Positions 6,016 to 12,839 of a stretch of DNA of 18,513 nt are shown here, piece by piece. Numbering within the stretch: position 1 is the first letter of the stretch; each line of letters starts with the position of its first letter. This DNA is from Actinomycetes bacterium (lineage in GTDB: Bacteria; Actinomycetota; Actinomycetes; Mycobacteriales; Micromonosporaceae). The position numbers and the translations under genes were made by a program. Below the pieces are notes generated by a model. That model saw nothing but the letters and a program-made list of their open reading frames with translations, was not told the DNA's origin and did not search any database. Where the stretch lies: positions 1 through 18,513 of the forward strand of contig JAJYSW010000036.1 of assembly GCA_021793335.1 (NCBI GenBank). The letters are read 5' to 3'.

Positions 6016-7629
6016 TTAGTCCGCCTTACCCGAGACGGTCTCGGATCCGCTGGAGCGAAGACGCCGGCGACGTCGACGGACCGGTGCGGCGGCGCCATCG
6101 CGGCTCTTCGCACCCGCTCCGTCCACGGCCTTCGCGCCGTCCTCGCTCGTCGTCCGCGAAGCGCGCTCGACCTCGGACTTGGGCGCACGCTCGGCGGCGC
6201 TTCGCCGGTCCGAGCCGCCACGTGTGCGGCGACGCCTGCGGCCGGGGCCGTCCTCGCCTCGGCTCGGGCCCTCGGACTGGCGGCGCTGCCCGCCGCCACC
6301 GCTCCGACGCCGGTTCCGGCCGCCGCTCTTCGAGCGGCGCCCGCCCTCGACGTCGTCCTCGCGCTCGGCGCTCAGGCCGTCCCGGTTGCGCTGTTCGCTC
6401 GGCAGTGCCGGCGGCGCCCCCTCGGGGATGTCGAGGTCGGTGTAGAGATGGTCGGAGGTGTGATAGGTCTCGACCGGGTCGCCCAGGTCGAGGCCGTTCG
6501 CCTTGACGATGATCTTCCAACGCGGCTGGTCCTCCCACGTCAGGAAGGTCACCGCGATGCCGGTGGCTCCGGCGCGGCCGGTGCGGCCGATCCGGTGGAC
6601 GTAGGTCTCGGCCTCCTCGGGCGCGTCGTAGTTGATGACGTGCGTGATGTCGGGGACGTCGATGCCGCGCGCGGCGACGTCGGTGGCCACGAGCACGTCG
6701 ATCTTGCCCGAGCGGAAGGCCCGCAGTGCCCGCTCGCGGGCGTTCTGCCCCAGGTCGCCGTGGACGGAGCCGACCGCGAAGCCGCGGAAGTCGAGTTCGT
6801 CGCTGAGTTTCTGGGCGGCCCGCTTGGTGCGGCAGAAGAGGATGGTCAGGCCGCGGTCGCGGGCCTGCAGGATGCGGGCGACCACTTCGATCTTATTGAG
6901 CGGGTGCGTCAGGTACACCAGCTGCCGGGTGCTCGCCGCGGCCTCGTCGTCGGGACCGGTCACGTCGGCGGTCACGGTGATGGGCCGGTTCATGTGCCTG
7001 CGCGACAGCGACATGATCGTGTCGGGCATGGTGGCGCTGAACAGCATCGTCTGGCGCTGCTCGGGCAGCAGTTTGAGGATGCGCTCGACGTCCTCGGAGA
7101 AGCCGAGGTCGAGCATCCTGTCGGCCTCGTCCAGAACGCAGTGGGCGATCCGGTCGAGCTTGATGTGCTTGGACTTGTACAGGTCGAGCAGGCGTCCGGG
7201 CGTGCCGACGATGATGTCGACGCCCGAGCGAAGCGCTTCGATCTGCGGTTCGTAGGCGCGGCCGCCGTAGATCGGCAGGACGCGGATCGCGCGGGTCTTG
7301 CCGGCGTCTTCCAGGTCCCGTGCGACCTGGAGGCCCAGCTCGCGGGTGGGGACGAGGATCAGCGCCTGAGGACGTCCGTCGGCGCCTTCGTCGACCGACG
7401 CGATGGTGTCGATGATGGGGAGGCCGAAACCGAAGGTCTTGCCGGTTCCGGTGGGGGCCCGTCCGATGATGTCGGAGCCTCGCAGGCCGATGGGGATCGC
7501 GTATTCCTGAATGGCGAAAGCCCGTTCGATGCCCAGTGCCGCGAGCGCCTCCACGGTCGCTTCGCGGACTCCGAGCTGGGCGAATGTCGGCCCTTGATTC
7601 GCGGGCCGGTCGTTGTTCACTTCGTTCAC
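6016..7629 (-). CDS. DEAD-box ATP-dependent RNA helicase
   Basis: This 537-residue superfamily 2 helicase unwinds or remodels RNA using ATP in the cytoplasm. The motifs appear in order: Q motif with Gln41; motif I APTGTGKT (58-65); Ia PTREL (94-98); GG and TPGRL (about 143-147); II DEAD (167-170); III SAT (198-200); IV LFCRTKR (264-270); V ATDVAARGID (315-324); VI HRIGRTGR (345-352). The tail from about residue 410 is disordered, rich in Arg, Gly, Ser and Glu, with several poly-Arg runs, typical of actinobacterial RhlE/DeaD-type proteins where it binds RNA. Start GTG 7629 has a strong GAGGTGA (7634-7640) four nt upstream; another in-frame GTG lies three codons in. Likely roles are ribosome assembly, mRNA decay or cold adaptation, which sequence alone cannot separate. 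It is followed in its operon by the small membrane protein. Confidence 0.95.
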   Translation of the reverse strand: MNEVNNDRPANQGPTFAQLGVREATVEALAALGIERAFAIQEYAIPIGLRGSDIIGRAPTGTGKTFGFGLPIIDTIASVDEGADGRPQALILVPTRELGLQVARDLEDAGKTRAIRVLPIYGGRAYEPQIEALRSGVDIIVGTPGRLLDLYKSKHIKLDRIAHCVLDEADRMLDLGFSEDVERILKLLPEQRQTMLFSATMPDTIMSLSRRHMNRPITVTADVTGPDDEAAASTRQLVYLTHPLNKIEVVARILQARDRGLTILFCRTKRAAQKLSDELDFRGFAVGSVHGDLGQNARERALRAFRSGKIDVLVATDVAARGIDVPDITHVINYDAPEEAETYVHRIGRTGRAGATGIAVTFLTWEDQPRWKIIVKANGLDLGDPVETYHTSDHLYTDLDIPEGAPPALPSEQRNRDGLSAEREDDVEGGRRSKSGGRNRRRSGGGGQRRQSEGPSRGEDGPGRRRRRTRGGSDRRSAAERAPKSEVERASRTTSEDGAKAVDGAGAKSRDGAAAPVRRRRRRLRSSGSETVSGKAD

Positions 7630-7997
7630 TCTGTCACCTCGTGGCGGAGGACTGCGTCAAGAGATCCGGGGAACTCGGCGCCACATTCTTTCTCGTATAC
7701 ACGGCGGCGACGCTCGCCGGATCCGATGAGTCGCCGCTTCACAAGTGCACCGCGACGTCGCGTCGTCGGCGCTTCGAGGACTGCATTGTCAGGGAAAAGC
7801 CGCTTGAGGGCCGCAGTCGCTCCTGACCATCGTACGCCGTTCCCGCGGCTCCGTCTTGGCGCGCCGTTCGCACGAGTCGTCCGGAGTGGTCCGATTCACC
7901 CCGATGGGCCGATCGATGGCCGGTGGCACTCGAAGCGGCGTCTCCAGATGTGAATAAGGTTCTTGTCCGGCCGGGCGGCGGTCGATGGGCCCGGTGG
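7630..7997. other. Divergent intergenic region between helicase and ferritin-fold genes
   Basis: This 370-bp gap contains no gene I can support. It has an 8-bp inverted repeat, GCGGCGAC (7704-7711) with GTCGCCGC (7730-7737), in the part that would be the helicase leader on the minus strand, and an AT-richer stretch near 7685-7700 containing TATAC. Near 7895-7995 the words GATGGGCC and GGCC recur. I saw no clear -10/-35 pair for the helicase. Confidence 0.5.
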
Positions 7998-8003
7998 TAA
8001 TCT
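7998..8003 (+). promoter_or_regulatory. -10 hexamer for a leaderless ferritin-fold gene
   Basis: TAATCT at 7998-8003 matches TANNNT and lies exactly 6 nt before GTG 8010, with no Shine-Dalgarno sequence between. This predicts a transcript beginning at the start codon. Confidence 0.5.
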
Positions 8004-8009
8004 GCCGTC

Positions 8010-8699
8010 GTGTCCGAACCAACTGTTCCCGCGTCCGAGACGGCCGAACCCGGCGGCGACCGGCATCCGAGCCCCGAGACGGTCATCGATCTGCTCGGGC
8101 TGCTGGCGCTCGGCGAACTGCTGGCGTTCGAGCGGATGACCGTCGACGCAGGTCTGACCGCCGATCTGGCGAGCCGGGCGCGGATGGCCGAGGCGGCCGT
8201 GGGTGAGATTCGCAACTACCGGCTCCTGGCCGATCGACTGACGGCGCTCGGCGCCGACCCGGCCGAGGCGATGGCCCCATTCGTGGAGGTGTTCAAAGCC
8301 TACGATGTCTCGACTGCGCCTCGGGATTTCCTGGAGGCGCTCGTCAAGGTCTACGTTGGCGACGCGGTCGCCGACGACTTCTTTCGAGCCGTGGCCGTCA
8401 AGCTCCCCGGTGACGACCGCGCCCTGATCGAACAGGTCCTGAAAAACGGTTCGGCCGTCGATTTCGCGGCGGCCGAGATCCGCGCCGCCATCGAGGCCGA
8501 CCCCTCGGCCGCCGGGCGGCTGTCGCTGTGGGGCCGGAGACTGGTCGGCGAGGCCCTCAACCGCGCCCAAAGAGTGGCCGCCGCTCACGAGCGGCTCACC
8601 GATCTCATCGCCGGCGACGGCGGCTCGATCGACGAACTCCTGCGAGGGCTCACGCGCGCCCACCAGGAGCGGATGAAAGCGGTCGGCCTCAACAACTGA
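8010..8699 (+). CDS. Ferritin-fold (MiaE_2-like) protein
   Basis: The 229-residue, mostly alpha-helical product resembles the actinobacterial ferritin-like proteins related to MiaE (tRNA hydroxylase-like). Similar segments are LGELLAFERMTVDA (about 34-47), RMAEAAVGEIRNYRLLADRL (about 58-77), VGDAVADDFFRAVA (about 116-129) and AGRLSLWGRRLVGEALNRAQ (about 168-187). Residues 1-22 are disordered. Family members usually carry Glu and ExxH-type ligands for a di-iron centre. Here Glu41, Glu61 and Glu66 are present, but the histidines I would expect near residues 67-70 and 147-150 are absent (EIRNYR and KNGSAVDF), so metal binding may be lost. Start GTG 8010 appears leaderless. It stands alone between the divergent helicase and the comF-like gene. 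The function is unknown; a hydroxylase role should not be assumed. Confidence 0.7.
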   Translation: MSEPTVPASETAEPGGDRHPSPETVIDLLGLLALGELLAFERMTVDAGLTADLASRARMAEAAVGEIRNYRLLADRLTALGADPAEAMAPFVEVFKAYDVSTAPRDFLEALVKVYVGDAVADDFFRAVAVKLPGDDRALIEQVLKNGSAVDFAAAEIRAAIEADPSAAGRLSLWGRRLVGEALNRAQRVAAAHERLTDLIAGDGGSIDELLRGLTRAHQERMKAVGLNN

Positions 8700-8744
8700 G
8701 CGCCCGCCCCGCAGGCGACCGCGCTTCGAAACGCATCCTCGCTC

Positions 8745-8750
8745 GTTAAC
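8745..8750 (+). promoter_or_regulatory. -10-like hexamer for a leaderless comF-type mRNA
   Basis: GTTAAC at 8745-8750 lies 6 nt before GTG 8757. The intervening CTCGGC is not a Shine-Dalgarno sequence. It is a weaker -10 match than those of the neighbouring genes. Confidence 0.35.
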
Positions 8751-8756
8751 CTCGGC

Positions 8757-9401
8757 GTGAGACTCGTCGAGGCCCTGTGCGAACTGTTCCTCCCCGCCGC
8801 GTGCGCCTCCTGCCGGGCGAGGCACGCGACCGGCTGCGGTCTGTGCGAGCACTGCGCCGCGGGCCTGCCTGCGACGGCCATGGCGGCCGCGCCCAGGACG
8901 CCGGGTACACCGCCGGTCGTCGTCGCGGGCACCTATGAGGGAGCCCTGGCCGAGGCCCTCAACGAATACAAGGAACGCGGGCGACGCGATCTCGTGCCCG
9001 TGCTCGCGCGCCTGCTGGGTCGAGCGGTCGACGCCGTCACCGAGGAGGTGCCGGGCGCGGTACTGGTGCCGATCCCGTCGACGCGGGCGGCAAGACGCGA
9101 GCGCGGCTTCGACCACGTGGCGGCGCTGTGCGCGCCACTGGGCCCGATGCACCGGTGCCTGCGGGCCCGCCCGCGCCGGGACTCGGTGGGACTGACGGCG
9201 GCCCAGCGGCGGCACGCGGCGGCCCGGAGCCTGGCGACCGTGCCGCGCCGAACCGCCGTGCTGGCGGCCTCGGGCCGACCGGTGATCCTCGTGGACGACA
9301 TCGTGACCACCGGGGCGACGCTGAGCGCCGCCGCCGCGGTGCTCGACGGGGCGGGAGTGCGGGTCGTGGCGGCGACGACGACGGTCGCAGCGGCCGTGTA
9401 G
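8757..9401 (+). CDS. ComF-family phosphoribosyltransferase-like protein
   Basis: The 214-residue product has the two-part ComF layout. A small N-terminal zinc-ribbon-like module has CASC (Cys16, Cys19) and CEHC (Cys30, Cys33), with an extra Cys27. A type I phosphoribosyltransferase domain follows. Its PRPP-binding loop is VILVDDIVTTGATLSAA at about 176-192, with the two Asp residues and the TTGAT phosphate loop intact. The segments ALNEYKERGRRDL (about 67-79) and VLVPIPSTRAARRERGFDH are typical ComF landmarks. In competent bacteria ComF supports DNA uptake, apparently at the single-strand stage. In actinomycetes it is widespread without known competence, so its role here is open. Start GTG 8757 looks leaderless. 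The gene ends just before a strong hairpin. Confidence 0.9.
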   Translation: MRLVEALCELFLPAACASCRARHATGCGLCEHCAAGLPATAMAAAPRTPGTPPVVVAGTYEGALAEALNEYKERGRRDLVPVLARLLGRAVDAVTEEVPGAVLVPIPSTRAARRERGFDHVAALCAPLGPMHRCLRARPRRDSVGLTAAQRRHAAARSLATVPRRTAVLAASGRPVILVDDIVTTGATLSAAAAVLDGAGVRVVAATTTVAAAV

Positions 9402-9404
9402 GCC

Positions 9405-9439
9405 GCGCCGCGGTCGCAGGATCGTCCCGACCGCTGCGC
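9405..9439 (+). terminator. Hairpin terminator after the comF-like gene
   Basis: GCGCCGCGGTCG (9405-9416) pairs with CGACCGCTGCGC (9428-9439) with one mismatch in 12 positions and an 11-nt loop. It starts 4 nt after the stop codon. No T-tract follows, which is usual for GC-rich actinomycete terminators. Confidence 0.6.
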
Positions 9440-9832
9440 CCCCGATGACCCCGGTGCCGGATGTGGCGGTCTTCGCCGGGTAATGAGCCTTTGCCCCGGG
9501 TTCGGTCGCTCTTGCGAAGAGCGGTGGAGGGTCCGCCGGAGCCTGCGCGCAAGTGCCTCCTGAGAGAAGAGAATTCCCAGATGCAAAGGGTCGACTTTCG
9601 TGGCTCCAGGGGATAGTCTCAAGATCTCGGATCGGTAACGAGACGACCGGGAGCAAGTGAATGCCACTTGTCGAAAGGCGAACGCTCGCAACACGAGAAT
9701 ACCGCCGACCCGGATCGTCCCCCGTGAGAGGAGGTCCCTCCATCCGCCGTACCGGACAGCCGGCTCCGGACCCAGCATGAGCAACTTCGTCCGCATCCCG
9801 CGCGGAGCGGGACGCACCTGGGAGGTTTCGAG
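9440..9832 (+). other. Long leader/intergenic region before hpf
   Basis: These 390 bp separate the comF terminator from the hibernation factor. A possible -10, GATAGT, lies near 9613-9618, downstream of TCGACT. From about 9590 to 9720 the base composition is clearly lower in GC than the genes. A possible short leader ORF (9661-9780) is annotated separately. The hpf RBS GGGAGG is at 9820-9825. The length suggests a regulated 5' leader. Confidence 0.45.
9661..9780 (+). CDS. Possible 39-aa leader ORF upstream of hpf
   Basis: ATG 9661 follows GGGAG (9650-9654) at a 6-nt spacing, and the frame runs to TGA 9778-9780. The predicted 39-residue peptide is Arg/Pro-rich, begins MPLVERRTLATREYRR, and has no hydrophobic segment. 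Its codons do not show the strong G/C third-position bias of nearby genes, so this may be chance. If real, it could be a translated leader controlling hpf. The evidence is only the RBS-like spacing and the position. Confidence 0.2.
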   Translation: MPLVERRTLATREYRRPGSSPVRGGPSIRRTGQPAPDPA

Positions 9833-10501
9833 GTGGAAATCGTCGTCAAGGGCCGTAACGTGGAGGTTCCCGACCATTACCGCGAGCTCGTCGAGGAGAA
9901 GATCGAGTCCAAGATCGTCAAGTACCTGGCCAGGTACGACGGCGACACGATCGATATCGACGTCGAGCTGTACCACGAGCCCAATCCTCGCCAGAACGAC
10001 CACGCCCAGCGCGTCGAGATCACATGCCGACCCAAGGGAACGGTGATACGAGCCGAGGCCGCCGCCGGGGACTTCCGTTCGGCGTTCGAGCTCGCGGTCT
10101 CGAAACTCGACCGCCAGCTGCGGAAGGTCTCCGAACGAAGGCGTGTGCACCGCAACGGGAAATCGCGGCCGATGTCGGTCGCCGAAGCCACCGCGGTCCG
10201 GGTCGAGGGAGGCCGGCTGCCCGCGTCGCTGACCGAGGAACCCGAGAAGGCCCAAGGCAATGGGCGTTTCGTCTCCGAAGACGTCGACCACTTCGACGGC
10301 CTGGTCGAGGAGCACCTGCCGGGCAGGATCGTCCGCGAGAAGCTCCACCCGGGCGAGCCGATGACCGTCGACGACGCCCTCCAGAACATGGAACTGGTGG
10401 GACACGACTTCTACCTGTTCCACGACAAGGAGAGCGGCAAGCCCTCGGTCGTGTACCGCCGCAGGGCCTACGACTACGGCCTGCTCCGTCTGGACATGTG
10501 A
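9833..10501 (+). CDS. hpf: Long-form ribosome hibernation-promoting factor
   Basis: The 222-residue product is a long HPF/RaiA-family protein. Residues 1-105 form the beta-alpha-beta domain that binds the 30S decoding region; MEIVVKGRNVEVPDHYR is the typical start, with VEITCRPKGTVIRAEAA in the middle. A linker (about 106-150) leads to the C-terminal dimerisation domain (about 160-222), with EPMTVDDALQNMELVGHDFY and FHDKESGKPSVVYRRR. The long form lets two inactive 70S ribosomes pair into 100S particles in stationary phase or stress. Start GTG 9833 has GGGAGG (9820-9825) seven nt upstream, one of the best RBSs in the window. A long preceding leader suggests regulated expression. Proximity to secA is common in Gram-positive bacteria, though here three reverse-strand genes intervene. 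Confidence 0.95.
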   Translation: MEIVVKGRNVEVPDHYRELVEEKIESKIVKYLARYDGDTIDIDVELYHEPNPRQNDHAQRVEITCRPKGTVIRAEAAAGDFRSAFELAVSKLDRQLRKVSERRRVHRNGKSRPMSVAEATAVRVEGGRLPASLTEEPEKAQGNGRFVSEDVDHFDGLVEEHLPGRIVREKLHPGEPMTVDDALQNMELVGHDFYLFHDKESGKPSVVYRRRAYDYGLLRLDM

Positions 10502-10541
10502 CGGCGGTGGACCGAGAGGGCCGACCGCCCCGTGTACGCAA

Positions 10542-10581
10542 GGACCGGCGGCCCCGGGCACTCGCCCGGGGCCGCCGGTCC
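10542..10581. terminator. Perfect 18-bp bidirectional terminator stem
   Basis: An 18-nt arm at 10542-10559 is the exact reverse complement of 10564-10581, with the 4-nt loop ACTC. It is nearly all G/C and has no T-tract on either side. It sits between the convergent hpf and L,D-transpeptidase genes and should terminate both. Confidence 0.85.
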
Positions 10582-10627
10582 GTATCGCGCTTCCGTGTCC
10601 CGTCGCCGTGGGATCACGTGCCGGCCG

Positions 10628-11782
10628 TCATAGGGCCGAGCCCTCCTGCCACTCCTCGAAGGACATGATCCAGTAGCCCCAGCCGTTGTTCCACGGCATG
10701 TCGCGGGGCGATCCGACCACCTCGACCGGGTCGCCGCGCTGGGCGATCTCGTAGAACCACTTGGCGTGCGTATCGGTCGCATTGATGCAGCCGTGTGAGA
10801 CGTTCGTGTTGCCCTGCGCCCACTCCGACCAAGGCGCGCCGTGGATGAACTCCCCGGTGGCGTTGATACGGGTCGCCCAGTTGACCGGCGTCTCGTAGTA
10901 GTCGGGGTGGTCCTTGTCCTTGCCGGGGGCGACCATCACCTTGTGCTCGAACTTCTCCATCACCAAGTGGACGCCGCTGGCGGTGTGGTACTCCCACTCC
11001 GAGCCGGAGCCGAAACTGACGGGAATATCGCGGACGACCTCGCCGTCGACCTCGACGACCATGTTGTGGGCCTGCACGTCCGCGTAGGTGATGTTCGCGG
11101 AGCCGATCACCATGTCGGCGGTGTAGTCCGCTTCGCCCCACACGTCGCCGCCGAGGTGGACTCCGTCGAACGCGGCGGTGAACGTCACCGTCTGATAAGG
11201 GTCCCAGTACTCCTTCGTCCGGTAGATGGCCTGCGTGTCGCTCACCCACCGCCAGGCGCCCTCGTGCCCCTTCTCGGATTCGACCACGAGGTTCTGTTCC
11301 ACGATCTTCCGGTCGGGCGCCGCCTCGGTGAAGGTGACGATGATCGGCGCGCCCACGCCGACGGTCTCGCCTTCGAGCACCGGCGTCACGTCGGCCACGG
11401 TGAAACCGGAGCCCTCGCGGCCCTCGGTGGTGAACTGGCTCTCGAACTCGGTGACCGTGCCGTCGACGCTGACGGCCATGGCCATGACGGTGTGGGTCGC
11501 ACCGGCGTCCATCACGCCTTCGGAGGTCCAGGAAGTGAGGTCCTCACTGAAGACGCCTTCGACGGTCTTGGCGCGATCGGAGGTCACACTGACCACTTCG
11601 AGGATGCCGTCCACGGCCGTGACGGTGAACGGCTCGGTCGGGTCCTGAGCGTCGGCGACGGCGAGCGAGACTTGGGGGACGATCGGGGCCGGGGTGAACG
11701 TCCCCTGCTGGGGAGCGGTGCAGGCCCCGGTGAACAGCAGCAGCGATGCCACCGCCAGGGCACGGACGGGCAAGGACTTCAA
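10628..11782 (-). CDS. L,D-transpeptidase lipoprotein (YkuD domain, Ig-like repeats)
   Basis: This exported enzyme would form 3-3 cross-links in peptidoglycan, or attach proteins to it, using a catalytic cysteine. From TTG 11782 it has 384 residues. It has a signal peptide with hydrophobic core (about 8-18) and lipobox FTGAC, lipidated Cys21. Two Ig-like domains follow (about 36-121 and 122-225), then a YkuD catalytic domain (about 230-357) with His314 in FIHGAPWSEWA and SHGCINATD carrying Cys332, then a short C-terminal helical extension. This is the layout of mycobacterial LdtMt2-type enzymes. The TTG start is chosen because GGAGGA lies about 8 nt upstream and the lipoprotein signal begins there; an upstream extension would bury the signal. 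An ECF/SigE-type promoter sits about 45 nt upstream, suggesting envelope-stress control by the sigma factor encoded at 2759-3304. Confidence 0.93.
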   Translation of the reverse strand: MKSLPVRALAVASLLLFTGACTAPQQGTFTPAPIVPQVSLAVADAQDPTEPFTVTAVDGILEVVSVTSDRAKTVEGVFSEDLTSWTSEGVMDAGATHTVMAMAVSVDGTVTEFESQFTTEGREGSGFTVADVTPVLEGETVGVGAPIIVTFTEAAPDRKIVEQNLVVESEKGHEGAWRWVSDTQAIYRTKEYWDPYQTVTFTAAFDGVHLGGDVWGEADYTADMVIGSANITYADVQAHNMVVEVDGEVVRDIPVSFGSGSEWEYHTASGVHLVMEKFEHKVMVAPGKDKDHPDYYETPVNWATRINATGEFIHGAPWSEWAQGNTNVSHGCINATDTHAKWFYEIAQRGDPVEVVGSPRDMPWNNGWGYWIMSFEEWQEGSAL

Positions 11783-11827
11783 AAGGGGTTCCTCCACGTT
11801 GCGAAGCGACCGGTTCACTATATATTC

Positions 11828-11854
11828 GACGCTCAACACGAACCTGAAGGTTGC
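11828..11854 (-). promoter_or_regulatory. ECF/SigE-type promoter of the L,D-transpeptidase gene
   Basis: On the minus strand GCAACC (11854-11849) is followed after 17 nt by CGTC (11831-11828), with AT-rich AATATATAGT just downstream. Architecture and spacing are identical to the site before the sigma factor gene. The leader would be about 35-40 nt, leaving room for GGAGGA before TTG 11782. The AT-rich TATAGT could also act as a primary-sigma -10. Confidence 0.6.
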
Positions 11855-11858
11855 ACTT

Positions 11859-12839
11859 TCAATCACATGAGAGTTTGGCCCACAGCAGCGTGTCGCGCCT
11901 GGTGCCGTCGGTCGCGGGCAGCCCTCCCCGCTCGATACCCTCCAGCCGGAACCCCGCGCGCCGCAGCACCGCCTGCGAAGCCGCATTGTGGACGTCGGTC
12001 CCCGCCTCCAAGCGGTCGATGCCGACCTCCTCGAACGCCCAACGGCACATCAGATCGACCGCGCGCGTCGCATAGCCCCTGCCGCGGGCATCGGCGCTCA
12101 GGTCGTAGCCGATCACCCCCGTACCCACCAGCCTCGTCACGTCGTAGAGGCCGATGGTGCCCCGGTATCCCTCGCCGTCGTCGATGACCATGAAGGCCGA
12201 ACGTCCCCGCAGCCACTCGACCGCGGACCGCCACTCGCACATCTCGGTGAGCTCATCGAGGTTCGGCGGCAGTTGCAGCGCGGCCCCCTTGTACACGTCA
12301 GGGGCGGTGCGGTGGCGCAGGTGCGCCTCGGCGTCCCCGGGGCGTAGCGGCCGTAGCGAGACCGTTCCATCGGTGAGCTCCCCGCCGGGCAGGTCGGGCA
12401 GCGCCCGCGGGGCCGGACCGCGCCCATCGCCGGGCAGCAGCCCCAGTGAGAGCGCATCGGTCCCACCCGGCGCCGCCGCCCGGAGGACGCCCTCGGGCCG
12501 GAACCCCGCCCGCATCGCCGCGCGGATCGCGGCCAGGTCCCGCACCGGAGCCCGCACCTCCAAGCGCTCGGCCCCGGAGGCGAACATCGGGCCGGCGACG
12601 GCCTTGAGCATCGCCGTCGCGAGTTTCCGGCCGCGGTGATCGGGCGCCACCCAATACCGGATCGATACGACGCCGTCGGCCCCGCTCCAACCGATCGCGC
12701 CCCACGGCTCGTCCCCGTCGGCCCCGACCGCCACCATGTCGGTCTCGAAGCCGCATTCGAGTTTCAGGTCGTCGGGCGCCGTTCGCAGCACGAACCCCGA
12801 GGCGGTGACAGTCTCGATGAGATACACGCCATCAGCCAA
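11859..12839 (-). CDS. Tandem GNAT-family N-acetyltransferase (two domains)
   Basis: The 326-residue protein holds two GNAT acetyltransferase folds. Domain 1 (about 1-135) has the acetyl-CoA loop PDHRGRKLATAML (about 66-78). Domain 2 (about 155-326) is RimJ/RimL-like, with SADARGRGYATRAVDL (about 248-263) and the later motif DVHNAASQAVLRRAGF (about 282-297). Linker 136-154 is Pro-rich. Such proteins acetylate amines of proteins, antibiotics or metabolites; no substrate can be named here. The likely start is TTG 12839, which overlaps the end of the upstream gene by 8 nt, so translation is probably coupled; GTG 12827 is an alternative. It is followed after 76 bp by the L,D-transpeptidase gene, which has its own promoter. 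Confidence 0.85.
   Translation of the reverse strand: MADGVYLIETVTASGFVLRTAPDDLKLECGFETDMVAVGADGDEPWGAIGWSGADGVVSIRYWVAPDHRGRKLATAMLKAVAGPMFASGAERLEVRAPVRDLAAIRAAMRAGFRPEGVLRAAAPGGTDALSLGLLPGDGRGPAPRALPDLPGGELTDGTVSLRPLRPGDAEAHLRHRTAPDVYKGAALQLPPNLDELTEMCEWRSAVEWLRGRSAFMVIDDGEGYRGTIGLYDVTRLVGTGVIGYDLSADARGRGYATRAVDLMCRWAFEEVGIDRLEAGTDVHNAASQAVLRRAGFRLEGIERGGLPATDGTRRDTLLWAKLSCD

Noticed and set aside
6448..7953. 501-codon plus-strand open frame antisense to the helicase
   Set aside because: It mirrors the helicase codons; the opposite strand carries a complete set of DEAD-box motifs.
7896..9743. Long minus-strand open frames opposite the ferritin-fold, comF and hpf genes
   Set aside because: They overlap three well-supported plus-strand genes and read as Arg/Gly/Pro-rich shadow sequence.
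9657..10046. 129-codon plus-strand frame overlapping the start of hpf
   Set aside because: It overlaps hpf in another frame with Ser/Arg-rich shadow composition, whereas hpf has a strong RBS and full homology.
11783..11986. N-terminal extension of the L,D-transpeptidase
   Set aside because: It would place 68 non-homologous residues before the lipoprotein signal, overlap the upstream acetyltransferase gene and swallow the promoter and RBS.
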